Source: Helcococcus bovis
Lineage (GTDB): Bacteria > Bacillota > Clostridia > Tissierellales > Peptoniphilaceae
DNA: 64,000 nt
Reading direction: 5' to 3' (one strand)
NCBI RefSeq assembly: GCF_046035435.1
Contig: NZ_JBFNFH010000005.1
The translations under genes and the position numbers were made by a program. Below the pieces are notes generated by a model, which saw nothing but the letters and a program-made list of their open reading frames with translations, was not told the origin of the DNA and searched no databases. Shown here piece by piece: positions 25,488-34,963 of this stretch (its first letter is position 1; each line of letters opens with the position of its first letter).

Positions 25488-26135
25488 ATGAAAATAAAGT
25501 TAAAAAGAGATCAGCTAGATATTTTATTAGAAAAATCAAAAAACTATACAAATAAATGTGGTATTGATGAAGTTGGGAGAGGGCCAATTGCTGGACCAGT
25601 TGTTAGTTGTGCTGTAATAATGGGTGAGAATCATATAGATGGAGTTAAAGACTCTAAAAAATTATCAGATAAGAAAAGGAGACTACTTGCTGAAGACATA
25701 TTTGAAAATGCTATTGCAATAGGCTATGGCATTGTTGATAATCATATAATTGATGAAATTAATATAAGACAGGCAAGTCTTTTAGCTATGAAAAAAGCTC
25801 TTGAAAATCTAAAAGATAAGAATGATAATCCAGTTAAAGCAAATTTGGCGCTAATTGATGCAGAGCTTATTGACTCTGATATAGATCAAATAGGAATAAT
25901 ATCTGGTGATGATCTTGTTTACGAGATTTCATGTGCTTCTATACTAGCTAAAGTTTACAGAGATGATATGATGATTGAATACTCAAAGGTATATCCCGAA
26001 TATATGTTTGAAGCACATAAAGGCTATGGAACAAAGAAACATTATGGAGCTATAGATGCTCATGGTATCAGCGAAATCCATAGAATATCCTTTATGAAAA
26101 AATATTATGAACAAGCTAATAGGAAAATTGGGTGA
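25488..26135 (+). CDS. rnhB: Ribonuclease HII
   Basis: This 215-residue enzyme removes ribonucleotides and RNA primers from DNA. The catalytic signature is GIDEVGRGPIAGPVV; the remaining acidic residues lie in DSKKLSDKKR and LIDAELIDSD. A TATAAT at 25474-25479 just upstream is a likely -10 box, making an own promoter plausible. The ribosome site is weak. It overlaps the next gene by 29 bases. Confidence 0.94.
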   Translation: MKIKLKRDQLDILLEKSKNYTNKCGIDEVGRGPIAGPVVSCAVIMGENHIDGVKDSKKLSDKKRRLLAEDIFENAIAIGYGIVDNHIIDEINIRQASLLAMKKALENLKDKNDNPVKANLALIDAELIDSDIDQIGIISGDDLVYEISCASILAKVYRDDMMIEYSKVYPEYMFEAHKGYGTKKHYGAIDAHGISEIHRISFMKKYYEQANRKIG

Positions 26136-26448
26136 AGAAATTGCCTGCAGATATTTAATACAACAAAATTATAAAATACTGGAAAGAAATTTTGCGACAA
26201 AATTTGCAGAAGCAGATATAATCGCATTTAAGAATAATACACTAATTATAGTAGAAGTAAAAACAAGAAAGAATTTTGATATTTTATATGCATCTCAAGC
26301 TGTAGATTATAAAAAAATTAGAAACTTAAAAACTATAGCACTTTATTATATAAATAAAAATAATTTGTTTGATTATGATATAAGATTTGACATAATTGAA
26401 TGCTATTGGGAATTTAAGAAAATAAATCACATAATAAATGCTTTTTGA
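26107..26448 (+). CDS. YraN/UPF0102-family nuclease-like protein
   Basis: This 113-residue protein has the endonuclease-like fold motif ADIIAFKNNTLIIVEVKTR, a pattern shared with Holliday-junction resolvase-type enzymes. The family sits beside rnhB and dprA in many Firmicutes, and its function is not settled. It starts within the end of rnhB (29-base overlap), so translation is probably coupled. The C-terminus is slightly short but complete. Confidence 0.85.
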   Translation: MNKLIGKLGEEIACRYLIQQNYKILERNFATKFAEADIIAFKNNTLIIVEVKTRKNFDILYASQAVDYKKIRNLKTIALYYINKNNLFDYDIRFDIIECYWEFKKINHIINAF

Positions 26449-26455
26449 GGTGACT

Positions 26456-27535
26456 ATGAATACTTATAATGATGTAATTTTATTTTTAAATATTTTAAAA
26501 ATTAATAATTTGAGAATTAGAAATTTTATAAGTGAGGGGCTTCTCAATATATTTTTAGATATTAAAGCTGAAAATATTGATAAGCTCTTATTTTTAAATG
26601 ACAATGAAAAAGAAAATATTAAATATAATTTTAACAAATTTAATTTAGAGGATTATAAATATAAATTAGAAATAGCTGGAATAAAGTATATAACTATTTT
26701 AGATAAAAATTATCCACAAAGATTAAGAAATATTTATGACGCACCAGCAATAATTTATTATAAAGGAAATAAAAAAATAAATTTTAATAATTGTTTAGCT
26801 GTTGTTGGCACGAGAAAGCCTACAGAGTATGGTATTTGGGCAACTAAAAGAATTATTAGTGAATTAGCAAGTTATGATATTTGTATCGTATCTGGTATGG
26901 CAACTGGAATAGATTCTTATGCTCATAATACTGCGATAGAAAATAACATTTCTACAATAGGAGTCTTAGCTTCTTCTTTAGAAATTAGATATCCTAAATC
27001 AAATAATTATCTTTATGATAAAATGGAAAATGAATTGTTGATTTCAGAATTTCCATTATTTACAAATCCGCAAAAACAAAATTTTGTATTTAGAAATAGA
27101 ATAATATCTGGAATATCATTTGGTACATTGGTAATACAAGCTGCGGAAAAAAGTGGATCACTTATTACAGCTAAATATGCAATTGAGCAAAATAGGGATT
27201 TATTTGCTGTTCCAGGGAATATTAACAATGTTTATTCTCAAGGATGTAATAATTTTATTAAACTTGGAGCCAAAATTGTACAATCAGGAAAAGATATTAT
27301 TGAAGATATACCATTTATTAAAGAAAGAAATAGAATAAATTTAGTAAATAATAATTATGATTTTCCAAAAAAATATTTAGATGTCATAAATGTTTTAAGT
27401 GGAAATATTTTGAGCATAAATGAAATATCAAATTTAACAAAAATTGATATTAAAGAATTGTATGAAATTATATTTAAATTAGAAATGAAAAACATTGTTA
27501 TGAATATTAAAGAAAATTTTTATACATTAAATTAA
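26456..27535 (+). CDS. dprA: DNA-processing protein DprA
   Basis: This 359-residue protein loads RecA on incoming single-stranded DNA during transformation. The Rossmann-fold core has VVGTRKPTEYG, VSGMATGIDSYAH, SGSLITAKYAIEQ and FAVPGNIN. An N-terminal SAM-like helical part and a C-terminal winged-helix-like domain (ILSINEISNLTKIDIKELY) flank it. I chose ATG 26456 after GAGGTGACT rather than the in-frame ATG at 26438, which precedes that ribosome site. Presence of dprA does not by itself show competence. Confidence 0.93.
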   Translation: MNTYNDVILFLNILKINNLRIRNFISEGLLNIFLDIKAENIDKLLFLNDNEKENIKYNFNKFNLEDYKYKLEIAGIKYITILDKNYPQRLRNIYDAPAIIYYKGNKKINFNNCLAVVGTRKPTEYGIWATKRIISELASYDICIVSGMATGIDSYAHNTAIENNISTIGVLASSLEIRYPKSNNYLYDKMENELLISEFPLFTNPQKQNFVFRNRIISGISFGTLVIQAAEKSGSLITAKYAIEQNRDLFAVPGNINNVYSQGCNNFIKLGAKIVQSGKDIIEDIPFIKERNRINLVNNNYDFPKKYLDVINVLSGNILSINEISNLTKIDIKELYEIIFKLEMKNIVMNIKENFYTLN

Positions 27536-27539
27536 ATAT

Positions 27540-27567
27540 TTGTATTTAAGATAATTTGTGGTATTAT
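27540..27567 (+). promoter_or_regulatory. Promoter of topA
   Basis: TTGTAT (27540-27545) and an extended -10 (TGG-TATTAT, 27562-27567) are separated by 16 bases, about 30 bases before topA. Confidence 0.55.
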
Positions 27568-27599
27568 TACATTTGTAATAAAACTAAAGGGAGGATAAT

Positions 27600-29657
27600 G
27601 TGGCTAAAAATTTAATTATAGTAGAATCACCTACAAAAGCTAAAACTATTGGAAAATTTTTAGGGAAAAATTATAAAATAATGGCTTCAGTTGGGCATTT
27701 AAGAGATCTTCCAAAAAGCAGAATGGGTGTGGATATAGATAATAATTTTGAACCTGAATATATAAACGTACGAGGAAAAGCATCTACTATTAATGCCATA
27801 AAAGCGGAAGCTAAAAAAGCAGACAATGTTTATCTTGCATCTGATCCAGATAGAGAAGGAGAAGCAATTGCTTGGCATTTAGCTTTTTTATTAAATTTAG
27901 ATTTAAATGATAAAAATAGAGTTGTATTTCCAGAGATAACAAAAGAAACTGTAAAAGAAGCAATAAAACAACCTAGACCAATTGATTTGAATCTAGTAGA
28001 TGCACAGCAGGCAAGAAGAATATTAGATAGAATAGTAGGATATAAGCTTTCGCCAATTTTATGGAAAAAAGTAAAAAATGGATTATCTGCTGGAAGAGTA
28101 CAATCTGCAGCGTTAAAACTTATAATTGATCGTGAAAATGAGATAAAAAAATTTATTCCTGAAGAATTTTGGACTATAGATTTTAATTCAAAATATAATA
28201 AAACTGAATTTGTCGGAGAATTTATTGGAGAAATTAATTCAGATAAAGTAAAAAATATAAAATTAAAAAATGAAAAAGAAGCAGATAATATAATTTCTAA
28301 GATTGATAAGGATAATTTTAAAATTATTGATAAAGATGTAAAGGAAAAAAGTAGAAAGCCTTATGAACCATTTACTACTTCTACATTGCAACAAGAAGCT
28401 TCTAAAAGAATATATTTTTCAACATCAAAGACCATGTCAGTTGCTCAACAATTATATGAAGGGATTAATGTTGGGGAAGGTTCTGTTGGTTTAATTTCAT
28501 ATATGAGAACAGATTCTACAAGATTATCAAAGGGGGTAATAGATGAAGCTCTTAAGTTTATAAATGAAAATTATGGAAAAGAATATGCATCAAAAGGGAA
28601 ATCATATAATAAGAAAAAAAGTGGTTCACAGGATGCCCATGAGGCTGTTAGAGTTTCTTCAATTTATAGAACACCTGAAAAAATAAGAGATTACTTAACA
28701 AATGATCAGTATAAGTTATATAGATTAATTTGGGAAAGAACACTTGCATCACAAATGAAAGATAGTAAGTATTTATCAACAAGATATGATATAGAAAGTA
28801 ATAAAATTGTATTTAGATCCAATGGATCAATAGTTACATTTGATGGATTTTCAAAAGTGTGGAATGTCAGTGATAAAAAAGTTGAATTACCAAATTTTGA
28901 AGTAGGAGATGTATTTTCAGTAAAAAATGTAAGTAAAGTACAACATTTTACCAAGCCAAAGGCTAGATTCACAGAAGCATCATTAGTTAAAGAATTAGAA
29001 AAAAATGGAATAGGTAGACCTTCTACATATTCTTCAATTATAAAGAGTTTATTAAGTAGACATTATGTTGCTTTTGAAGAAAAATCTCTTGTTCCAACAG
29101 AAATAGGTTTCACTGTTATAGAACTATTATTACAGTATTTTAGTTCAATTATAAATGAAGATTTTACTGCGGAAATGGAGAATAATTTAGATAAAATAGA
29201 AGAGTCTGATGTTGAATGGAAAAAATTATTGAAAGATTTTTATAATACATTTAATGAATTATTAAAAAAAGCAGAAAATTCAAATAAAGATTTTGAAATA
29301 AAAGATAAGCCAACAGGGGAAAAGTGTCCAGAATGTGGTGGAGATTTACTTTATAAAAAAGGTAGAAATGGTGATTTTATTGGATGTTCAAATTTTCCAA
29401 CATGTACTTTTACAAAAAATATTGTTAAAGAATTGGGTATAGTTTGTCCTAAATGTGGAGGAAAAGTTATTGAAAAAATTTCAAAAAGAGGGAAAGTTTT
29501 CTATGGATGCGACAATTATCCTGAATGTGATTGGGCATCTTGGGATAAACCAACAGGAGAAAAGTGTCCAGAATGTGGTGATTTAATGGTGCATAGAAAA
29601 AATAGAAAAATAGATGCAGTAATATGTAATAATGAAAACTGTCCAACTAATAAATAA
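27600..29657 (+). CDS. topA: DNA topoisomerase I
   Basis: This 685-residue type IA topoisomerase relaxes negative supercoils. TOPRIM motifs are IVESPTKAKTIGKFLG and DPDREGEAIAWH, and the active-site tyrosine is Tyr301 in SYMRTDSTRLS. Three C-terminal zinc ribbons (CPECGG, CPKCGG and CPECGD types) follow from about residue 575. The start is GTG 27600 after AAAGGGAGG; the ATG two bases earlier is out of frame and stops after five codons. Length is normal. Confidence 0.96.
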   Translation: MAKNLIIVESPTKAKTIGKFLGKNYKIMASVGHLRDLPKSRMGVDIDNNFEPEYINVRGKASTINAIKAEAKKADNVYLASDPDREGEAIAWHLAFLLNLDLNDKNRVVFPEITKETVKEAIKQPRPIDLNLVDAQQARRILDRIVGYKLSPILWKKVKNGLSAGRVQSAALKLIIDRENEIKKFIPEEFWTIDFNSKYNKTEFVGEFIGEINSDKVKNIKLKNEKEADNIISKIDKDNFKIIDKDVKEKSRKPYEPFTTSTLQQEASKRIYFSTSKTMSVAQQLYEGINVGEGSVGLISYMRTDSTRLSKGVIDEALKFINENYGKEYASKGKSYNKKKSGSQDAHEAVRVSSIYRTPEKIRDYLTNDQYKLYRLIWERTLASQMKDSKYLSTRYDIESNKIVFRSNGSIVTFDGFSKVWNVSDKKVELPNFEVGDVFSVKNVSKVQHFTKPKARFTEASLVKELEKNGIGRPSTYSSIIKSLLSRHYVAFEEKSLVPTEIGFTVIELLLQYFSSIINEDFTAEMENNLDKIEESDVEWKKLLKDFYNTFNELLKKAENSNKDFEIKDKPTGEKCPECGGDLLYKKGRNGDFIGCSNFPTCTFTKNIVKELGIVCPKCGGKVIEKISKRGKVFYGCDNYPECDWASWDKPTGEKCPECGDLMVHRKNRKIDAVICNNENCPTNK

Positions 29658-29661
29658 AAAA

Positions 29662-29690
29662 TTGTATGCAAAGGTTTTTTATGTTACAAT
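29662..29690 (+). promoter_or_regulatory. Promoter of lacI-type gene and ptsH
   Basis: TTGTAT (29662-29667) and an extended -10 (TGT-TACAAT, box at 29685-29690) are separated by 17 bases, ahead of the regulator gene. Confidence 0.6.
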
Positions 29691-29717
29691 GTAATAAAAG
29701 GAATTAAGGAGGATTTT

Positions 29718-30728
29718 ATGTCTAGAAAACCTACTATGGAAGATGTTAAAAACCTTGCAGGTGTATCTATTTCTACAGTATCTAGAGTAATCAATGGTAC
29801 AAGAAAAGTTTCGCCTGATAAAACTGAAGCAGTTAATAAGGCTATAGCAAAACTTGGATATAAACCAAATGAATTAGCTAGATCACTAGTTATGAAAAGA
29901 TCAAATACTCTAGGTATTATACTTGACGATATAGGATATAGCTATATGGCTCAATATCTTAGAGGTATTGATGAAATAGGTAAAATGTACAAATATGATA
30001 TTTTGTTATATTCTACATTTGGAAGTTTTGAAATTCAAAAGAAAGCTGTAGACTTTTTATCCTCGAAACAAGTTGAAGGAATCATTGTAATATCTGAAAA
30101 AATAAATAACGAAATTTTATATTTAATAAAAGAACATGATATTCCATATATATTATTGGATACATTCTATAGTCCTGATGAATTTAAGACTGTAAGTATC
30201 GATTTCAAAAAAGCGATGAGTGACATGACTGAATTCATGATTGAAAATGGGCATGAAAATATTGCCTATTTAAGAGAAAAGACAGCATTTCATTCTTCAG
30301 AATCTAAAGAAAGTGGATACATAGAAGCTACCGAAAATCACAAATTGGATAATTGGGTATTTGGTGTGAACAATGATACAGTGGAAGCAGGATATAAATT
30401 TTTAGAAAAAAATTACAACAAACTTAAAAAGAATGATGTAACAGCAATAATTGCTGAAAGTGATAATTTAGCAGTAGGTATATTACATTATTGTTATGAT
30501 AATAATATTAATATTCCAGAAGAATTTTCAGTATCAGGATTTGGAAATAGTGATATTTCTGAGTTGATTAAACCATCATTAACATCAGTAAGATTACCTT
30601 ATTATGATATAGGTGCTATTGCAGTTAGAATATTAGTTAAAATCTTAAGAGATAAAGAAGAATTTAATGAATCAATTAATTTAAATCATGAAATCATGAA
30701 GAGAGAAACTATAAAAAAAATTAAATAG
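29718..30728 (+). CDS. LacI-family regulator, CcpA-like by context
   Basis: This 336-residue repressor has an N-terminal LacI helix-turn-helix (MEDVKNLAGVSISTVSRVIN, then the hinge NELARSLVMKRSNTLGI) and a periplasmic-binding-protein-like effector domain. Right next to ptsH and ptsI it may be the local catabolite-control protein, which binds HPr-Ser46-P and cre sites. That is inference: I cannot confirm the HPr-contact residues, and a sugar-specific repressor is possible. The ribosome site is AAGGAGGA. Confidence 0.85.
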   Translation: MSRKPTMEDVKNLAGVSISTVSRVINGTRKVSPDKTEAVNKAIAKLGYKPNELARSLVMKRSNTLGIILDDIGYSYMAQYLRGIDEIGKMYKYDILLYSTFGSFEIQKKAVDFLSSKQVEGIIVISEKINNEILYLIKEHDIPYILLDTFYSPDEFKTVSIDFKKAMSDMTEFMIENGHENIAYLREKTAFHSSESKESGYIEATENHKLDNWVFGVNNDTVEAGYKFLEKNYNKLKKNDVTAIIAESDNLAVGILHYCYDNNINIPEEFSVSGFGNSDISELIKPSLTSVRLPYYDIGAIAVRILVKILRDKEEFNESINLNHEIMKRETIKKIK

Positions 30729-30750
30729 GAAACAAATTTAGGAGGAAAAT

Positions 30751-31011
30751 ATGATAGAAAAGAAAATTGTGGTAGTAAATGAAACAGGATTACACGCAAG
30801 ACCAGCAGCGGCTTTGGTACAATTTGTAAAAAACATTGAAGGAACAGTTGAACTTGTAAAAGATGGTAAAGTGGCAAATGCAAAGAGTATATTTAGTGTT
30901 ATGTCATTAGGTATTTCTAAAGATACAGAAATATTAGTTAGAGTAACAGGGGAAAACGAAGAAGAAAATTGTGATAAAGTTGTTGAATTTATCGGAAGTT
31001 TAACAGACTAA
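30751..31011 (+). CDS. ptsH: Phosphocarrier protein HPr
   Basis: This 86-residue protein carries phosphate from enzyme I to the sugar-specific IIA proteins. His15 lies in NETGLHARPAA, and the regulatory Ser46 in AKSIFSVMSLGI can be phosphorylated by HPr kinase in Firmicutes. It has a strong ribosome site (TAGGAGGAAA). Its partners here are EI at 31080 and the mannose-type IIA at 19473. A hairpin separates it from ptsI. Confidence 0.96.
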   Translation: MIEKKIVVVNETGLHARPAAALVQFVKNIEGTVELVKDGKVANAKSIFSVMSLGISKDTEILVRVTGENEEENCDKVVEFIGSLTD

Positions 31012-31020
31012 TTGCATATA

Positions 31021-31053
31021 AAAAGGGATACCTTGTGTATCTCTTTTATTTTT
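31021..31053 (+). terminator. Terminator/attenuator between ptsH and ptsI
   Basis: An 11-bp stem (aaaagggatac / gtatctctttt, with a G-U pair) is followed by ATTTTTTA. It lies inside what looks like the ptsHI operon, so it may reduce ptsI expression relative to ptsH. Confidence 0.65.
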
Positions 31054-31079
31054 TATAAAAACTTTGATTGGAGAGTAAA

Positions 31080-32786
31080 ATGAAATATAAAGGTATTGCA
31101 GCAGCTGATGGCGTTGCTATGGGAAAAGTATATTTATTTGAAAAGGCTGAAATTGAAATAAATAAAAATACTATTAAAAATGAAAATGTTGAATCTGAAA
31201 TTGAAAAAATTCAAAAAGCAATAAATGATTATGTAAATGAATTAGAAAATAGAGTAGTTTCTACACAAGCTGCAAAAGAAGTAAGAGATGCACATATAGA
31301 GTTAGCATCTGATCCTGCATTAATTGATACAACTTCTGACAAAATTAGAGGTGAGTTAATAAATGCAGAGTATGCTCTAGATTTAACTATAAAAGAAATG
31401 GTTATGGTATTTGAAATGATGGATGATGCCTACTTAAAGGAAAGAGCTGCTGATTATAGAGACCTTGGAGAAAATGTAATGTACAAGTTAAAGGGTATTA
31501 AACCTAATACATTACAAGTTTTGGATGATGATTACATTATTGTTTCAGAAGAATTAACACCAACAGATACATCCACAATGGACAAAGATCATGTATTAGG
31601 ATTAGCAATGGATTTAGGTGGAAAAACAAGTCATTCTTCAATAATTGCTCAAACTTTAGGAATTCCTGCAATAGTTGGGATGAAAGATATCACATCAAAA
31701 TTAAAAAATGATCAATTTATAATTTTAGATGCGATTGAAGGAACAATTATAGTAGATCCTGATGAAGAAACAGTAAATTCATATAAGAAAAAATTTGAAA
31801 TAATTAAAGAAGATAAAGCAATTGCAGAAAAATATAAATTTGCTGAAGCTAAAACAAGTGATGGAAAAGAAATAGAAGTTGTATGTAATATTGGTGGACT
31901 TGAAGATTTAAAAACGGGACTAGAACATGGTGCTAAAGGTGTTGGTCTTTTTAGAACAGAATTTTTATATATGGAATCAGATGAATTTCCATCAGAAGAA
32001 AAACAATTTGAAGTATATAAAGAAGCTGCTGAAAAGTTAGAAGGTATGCCTTTAATTATTAGAACCTTAGACATTGGTGGAGATAAAGGATTAAGTTATT
32101 TTGAATTCCCTAAAGAAGAAAATCCTTTCTTAGGATGGAGAGCTCTAAGAGTGCAGTTTGATAAAGAAGATATAATGAGAGATCAATTAAGAGCTATTTT
32201 AAGATCAAGTGCATATGGAAATGTAAAAATTTTATTACCAATGGTTATAAGTGTTGCAGAAATTAAAAAAGTTCAAGAATATATCGAATCATATAAAAAA
32301 GAATTAAAATCTGAAGGTAAAAAATATGATGAAGATATTAAAGTTGGTATTATGGTTGAAACACCAGCATCAGTATTTATGGCAAGAGATTTGATTAAAT
32401 ATTGTGATTTCTTCAGTATTGGTACAAATGACTTAACACAATACATTTTAGCTGCAGATAGAGGAAATGAAAAAATTTCTCATTTATATGACTATTTTAA
32501 TCCAGCTGTATTAAGAGCTATAAAACAGGTAATTGATGCATCACATGAAGAAGGAAAATGGACTGGTATGTGTGGGTCAATGTCCTCAGATAGTTTAGCA
32601 ACATATTTATTATTAGGATTAGGATTAGATGAATTCTCAGTAGTAAGTGCTAAAATTGGTAAATTAAAGAGTATAATTAATAACACTAATTTAGCGGAAG
32701 CTGAAGAATTTGTAAAGAAGGTATTGTTATTAGATAATATAGATGAAATTAGATCTTTATTAAAAGATAAAGTTGATGAATTTTAA
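31080..32786 (+). CDS. ptsI: Phosphoenolpyruvate-protein phosphotransferase (PTS enzyme I)
   Basis: This 568-residue enzyme transfers phosphate from PEP to HPr. The active histidine (about His185) lies in GGKTSHSSIIAQTLGIPAIVG. The C-terminal PEP-binding barrel contains LFRTEFLYM, RTLDIGGDKGLSYF, FFSIGTNDLTQYILA and GMCGSMSSD (catalytic cysteine). A TTG at 31068 is part of the ribosome site TTGGAGAG; ATG 31080 is the start. It ends before a bidirectional terminator. Confidence 0.97.
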   Translation: MKYKGIAAADGVAMGKVYLFEKAEIEINKNTIKNENVESEIEKIQKAINDYVNELENRVVSTQAAKEVRDAHIELASDPALIDTTSDKIRGELINAEYALDLTIKEMVMVFEMMDDAYLKERAADYRDLGENVMYKLKGIKPNTLQVLDDDYIIVSEELTPTDTSTMDKDHVLGLAMDLGGKTSHSSIIAQTLGIPAIVGMKDITSKLKNDQFIILDAIEGTIIVDPDEETVNSYKKKFEIIKEDKAIAEKYKFAEAKTSDGKEIEVVCNIGGLEDLKTGLEHGAKGVGLFRTEFLYMESDEFPSEEKQFEVYKEAAEKLEGMPLIIRTLDIGGDKGLSYFEFPKEENPFLGWRALRVQFDKEDIMRDQLRAILRSSAYGNVKILLPMVISVAEIKKVQEYIESYKKELKSEGKKYDEDIKVGIMVETPASVFMARDLIKYCDFFSIGTNDLTQYILAADRGNEKISHLYDYFNPAVLRAIKQVIDASHEEGKWTGMCGSMSSDSLATYLLLGLGLDEFSVVSAKIGKLKSIINNTNLAEAEEFVKKVLLLDNIDEIRSLLKDKVDEF

Positions 32787-32796
32787 TTAATATAAA

Positions 32797-32845
32797 AAAG
32801 GTATTGTTATTAACTCTTAAAAGTTTAAAACAATACCTTTGTTTT
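32797..32845. terminator. Bidirectional terminator between ptsI and fur-type gene
   Basis: A 12-bp stem (aaaggtattgtt / aacaataccttt) with T-runs on both sides serves the convergent ptsI and Fur-family genes. Confidence 0.8.
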
Positions 32846-33247
32846 TTATTTTATATCATTTTGACATTCTTTACATATACCTGAAAATTCAAAACTATGT
32901 GATGTAATTTTAAATCCGGTATTTTTTTCTAAATCGTGCTCAATCTTATGAATTGGACAATCATCTATAATTATTGTCTTTTTACAATTTGTACAAATTA
33001 GTTGATGTTTATGATGAATTGAATTTAGTTGATAGTAGGAAATGTTATCCATACCGACTGACTTTAAAATTAATCCCTCTTCTAAAAAAGTAGATAAATT
33101 TCTATAAATAGAAGAAATTTTAATTTTTTCATTTTTTAAATTTTCATAAATTTGTTCAGCGCTTAAAGGCGAATTTTTTTCTAATAATTCTAATATTGAT
33201 GCTCTTGTTTTTGTTGTCTTTAAGCCATGATTTTTTAATATATCCAT
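32846..33247 (-). CDS. Fur-family metalloregulator, probably Zur
   Basis: This 133-residue protein has an N-terminal winged helix (LKTTKTRASILELLEKNSPL...SSIYRNLSTF) and a C-terminal dimerisation/metal domain with HHKHQLICTNC and GICKECQ, the two CxxC pairs of a structural zinc site. It is divergent from a ZnuA/AdcA-type importer with a Fur-type palindrome between them, so a zinc-responsive repressor (Zur) is the best guess. MntR-like, PerR or iron-responsive function cannot be excluded from sequence. Confidence 0.85.
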   Translation of the reverse strand: MDILKNHGLKTTKTRASILELLEKNSPLSAEQIYENLKNEKIKISSIYRNLSTFLEEGLILKSVGMDNISYYQLNSIHHKHQLICTNCKKTIIIDDCPIHKIEHDLEKNTGFKITSHSFEFSGICKECQNDIK

Positions 33248-33278
33248 TAAATCACCTCATATTGATTATACTATATAT

Positions 33279-33328
33279 TTGACATTTTTCAATTATAAGT
33301 TATAATTTTAATGATAATAATTCTCATT
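33279..33328 (+). promoter_or_regulatory. znu promoter with Fur/Zur-like operator
   Basis: TTGACA (33279-33284) and TATAAT (33301-33306) are spaced by 16 bases. Directly downstream is the 9-1-9 palindrome aatgataataattctcatt (33310-33328) with one mismatched pair, close to known Fur/Zur boxes. A repressor bound there would block the importer operon, and possibly also act on the divergent regulator gene. Confidence 0.75.
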
Positions 33329-33349
33329 TAATGAGAGAGGGAGTTTAAT

Positions 33350-34279
33350 ATGAAAAAATTAATTTTAGCATTAATATTAGTATTTTCAATTGCTTTAACA
33401 GGTTGTGCTGGAAACAATAATAATAAAGCTGGAGAAAAAAAATTAAAAGTTGTAGCATCATTTTTCCCTCCATATGATTTTGCAAAAAAAATCGGGGGAG
33501 ATAAAATAGAATTAAGAAATTTAACACAAACAGGGGATGCACATTCTTACGAACCAAATATTCAAGATATGCAAGATATACATAATTCTGACCTTTTAAT
33601 TATCAATGGTGCAGGATTTGAAGGTTGGGCAGATCAAGTAATTGAAAGTCAAACGGATTTGAAGGTTTTAGACCTTTCCAAAGGTATGGATTTGATTAAG
33701 GTTTCAGATGCTAATGCAACTGGTAAAAATGAAAATGATAAAAATACTGAATATGATCCTCATACATGGATGAACCCTAGTTATACAATAAAAATGTTAA
33801 AAAAAATTAAGGATAAATTTGTTGAATTAGATCCAAAAAATAAAAAATATTATGAAGATAATTATAATAAATACAATGAAGAATTTTTAAAATTAATTAA
33901 AGAACAAGAAGAGTTACTTGCAAAGTATAAGGGAAAATCATTTGTTGCTCCACATGCTGCATTTAATTATGTAACAGTTGGGGTTCTAAATCAACTAGCT
34001 ATAGAAGGTATTAATTCTGTATCTGAACCAAATGCTGCAAGGATGAAGGAAATTGTTGAAGAGATGAAAAAAAATAATATTTCAACAGTATTTTATGAAT
34101 ATAAAAAGAGTGATAAAATTGCTAAGGCTATTGCCAATGAAATAGGTGGAGACGTTAAACCAATTTCAACATTAGAAGTAATTACACAAGAAGATGTTGA
34201 TAATGGGGATGATTATATTAGTTTAATGAGGATGAATTATAAAAATTTAGCAGATTCATTTGAAATACAAAAAAATTAA
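33350..34279 (+). CDS. Zinc/manganese ABC transporter substrate-binding lipoprotein
   Basis: This 309-residue ZnuA/AdcA-type lipoprotein has a signal peptide ending in the lipobox LTGC (Cys20). Metal-binding histidines appear in GDAHSYEP, YDPHTWMNP and FVAPHAAFNYV; the fourth ligand probably lies in the C-terminal lobe (STLEVI region). The short His-poor loop is unlike ZnuA of E. coli. It delivers Zn (or Mn) to the permease encoded downstream. Regulation by the adjacent Fur-family protein is likely. Confidence 0.92.
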   Translation: MKKLILALILVFSIALTGCAGNNNNKAGEKKLKVVASFFPPYDFAKKIGGDKIELRNLTQTGDAHSYEPNIQDMQDIHNSDLLIINGAGFEGWADQVIESQTDLKVLDLSKGMDLIKVSDANATGKNENDKNTEYDPHTWMNPSYTIKMLKKIKDKFVELDPKNKKYYEDNYNKYNEEFLKLIKEQEELLAKYKGKSFVAPHAAFNYVTVGVLNQLAIEGINSVSEPNAARMKEIVEEMKKNNISTVFYEYKKSDKIAKAIANEIGGDVKPISTLEVITQEDVDNGDDYISLMRMNYKNLADSFEIQKN

Positions 34280-34294
34280 TAGATGTAGGTTTAT

Positions 34295-34963
34295 ATGAAT
34301 ATAATAGAAATAAATAATTTAAATTTTAGTTATGAAAAAACTGAAGTTTTACGAAATATAAATTTTAATATTGCAGAAAATGAATTTATTTGTTTAATGG
34401 GGAATAATGGTAGTGGAAAGTCGACATTACTAAAAATTTTAATTGGTGAGTTAAAAAATTATACTGGAAGTGTAAAAATTTTTAATACAGAATTAAATAC
34501 GTTTAACGAATGGAATAAAATAGGATATGTACCTCAAGTGGATAGAAATAATATAACTAATTTTCCTATTTCTGTAAGAGAAATGATTCTATTAAATTTT
34601 TATTATGATTTTAATTTATTTAATTTGCCTAAAAAGAAGCATTTGACATTAGTTGAAGAAGTTTTACATTCTTTTAAAATTGAACATTTAGCTGATAAAA
34701 ATTTTAATGAATTAAGTGGTGGGCAAAAGCAAAGAGTAATGATTGCAAAAGCGATGGTTCATAGTCCGGAATTATTAATTTTTGATGAGCCAACAGTTGG
34801 AGTAGATGCTGAAAGTAAAAAAGTATTTTATGAATTAATCGATCATTTACATAAATTTCATAATATTACTATAATTTTAGTTACACATGAACTAGAGTTT
34901 TCAGATAAATTAATAGATAGAAAGTTAGTATTAAAAGAGAAAGAGATAAGAGAATATGTTTAG
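34295..34963 (+). CDS. Zinc/manganese ABC transporter ATPase
   Basis: This 222-residue ATP-binding subunit has Walker A GNNGSGKSTLL, signature LSGGQKQRVM, Walker B LLIFDEPTVG and H-loop VTHELEF. It powers the ZnuABC-like importer and overlaps the permease gene by eight bases. The ribosome site is weak (GATGTAGG). Length is typical for ZnuC. Confidence 0.93.
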   Translation: MNIIEINNLNFSYEKTEVLRNINFNIAENEFICLMGNNGSGKSTLLKILIGELKNYTGSVKIFNTELNTFNEWNKIGYVPQVDRNNITNFPISVREMILLNFYYDFNLFNLPKKKHLTLVEEVLHSFKIEHLADKNFNELSGGQKQRVMIAKAMVHSPELLIFDEPTVGVDAESKKVFYELIDHLHKFHNITIILVTHELEFSDKLIDRKLVLKEKEIREYV

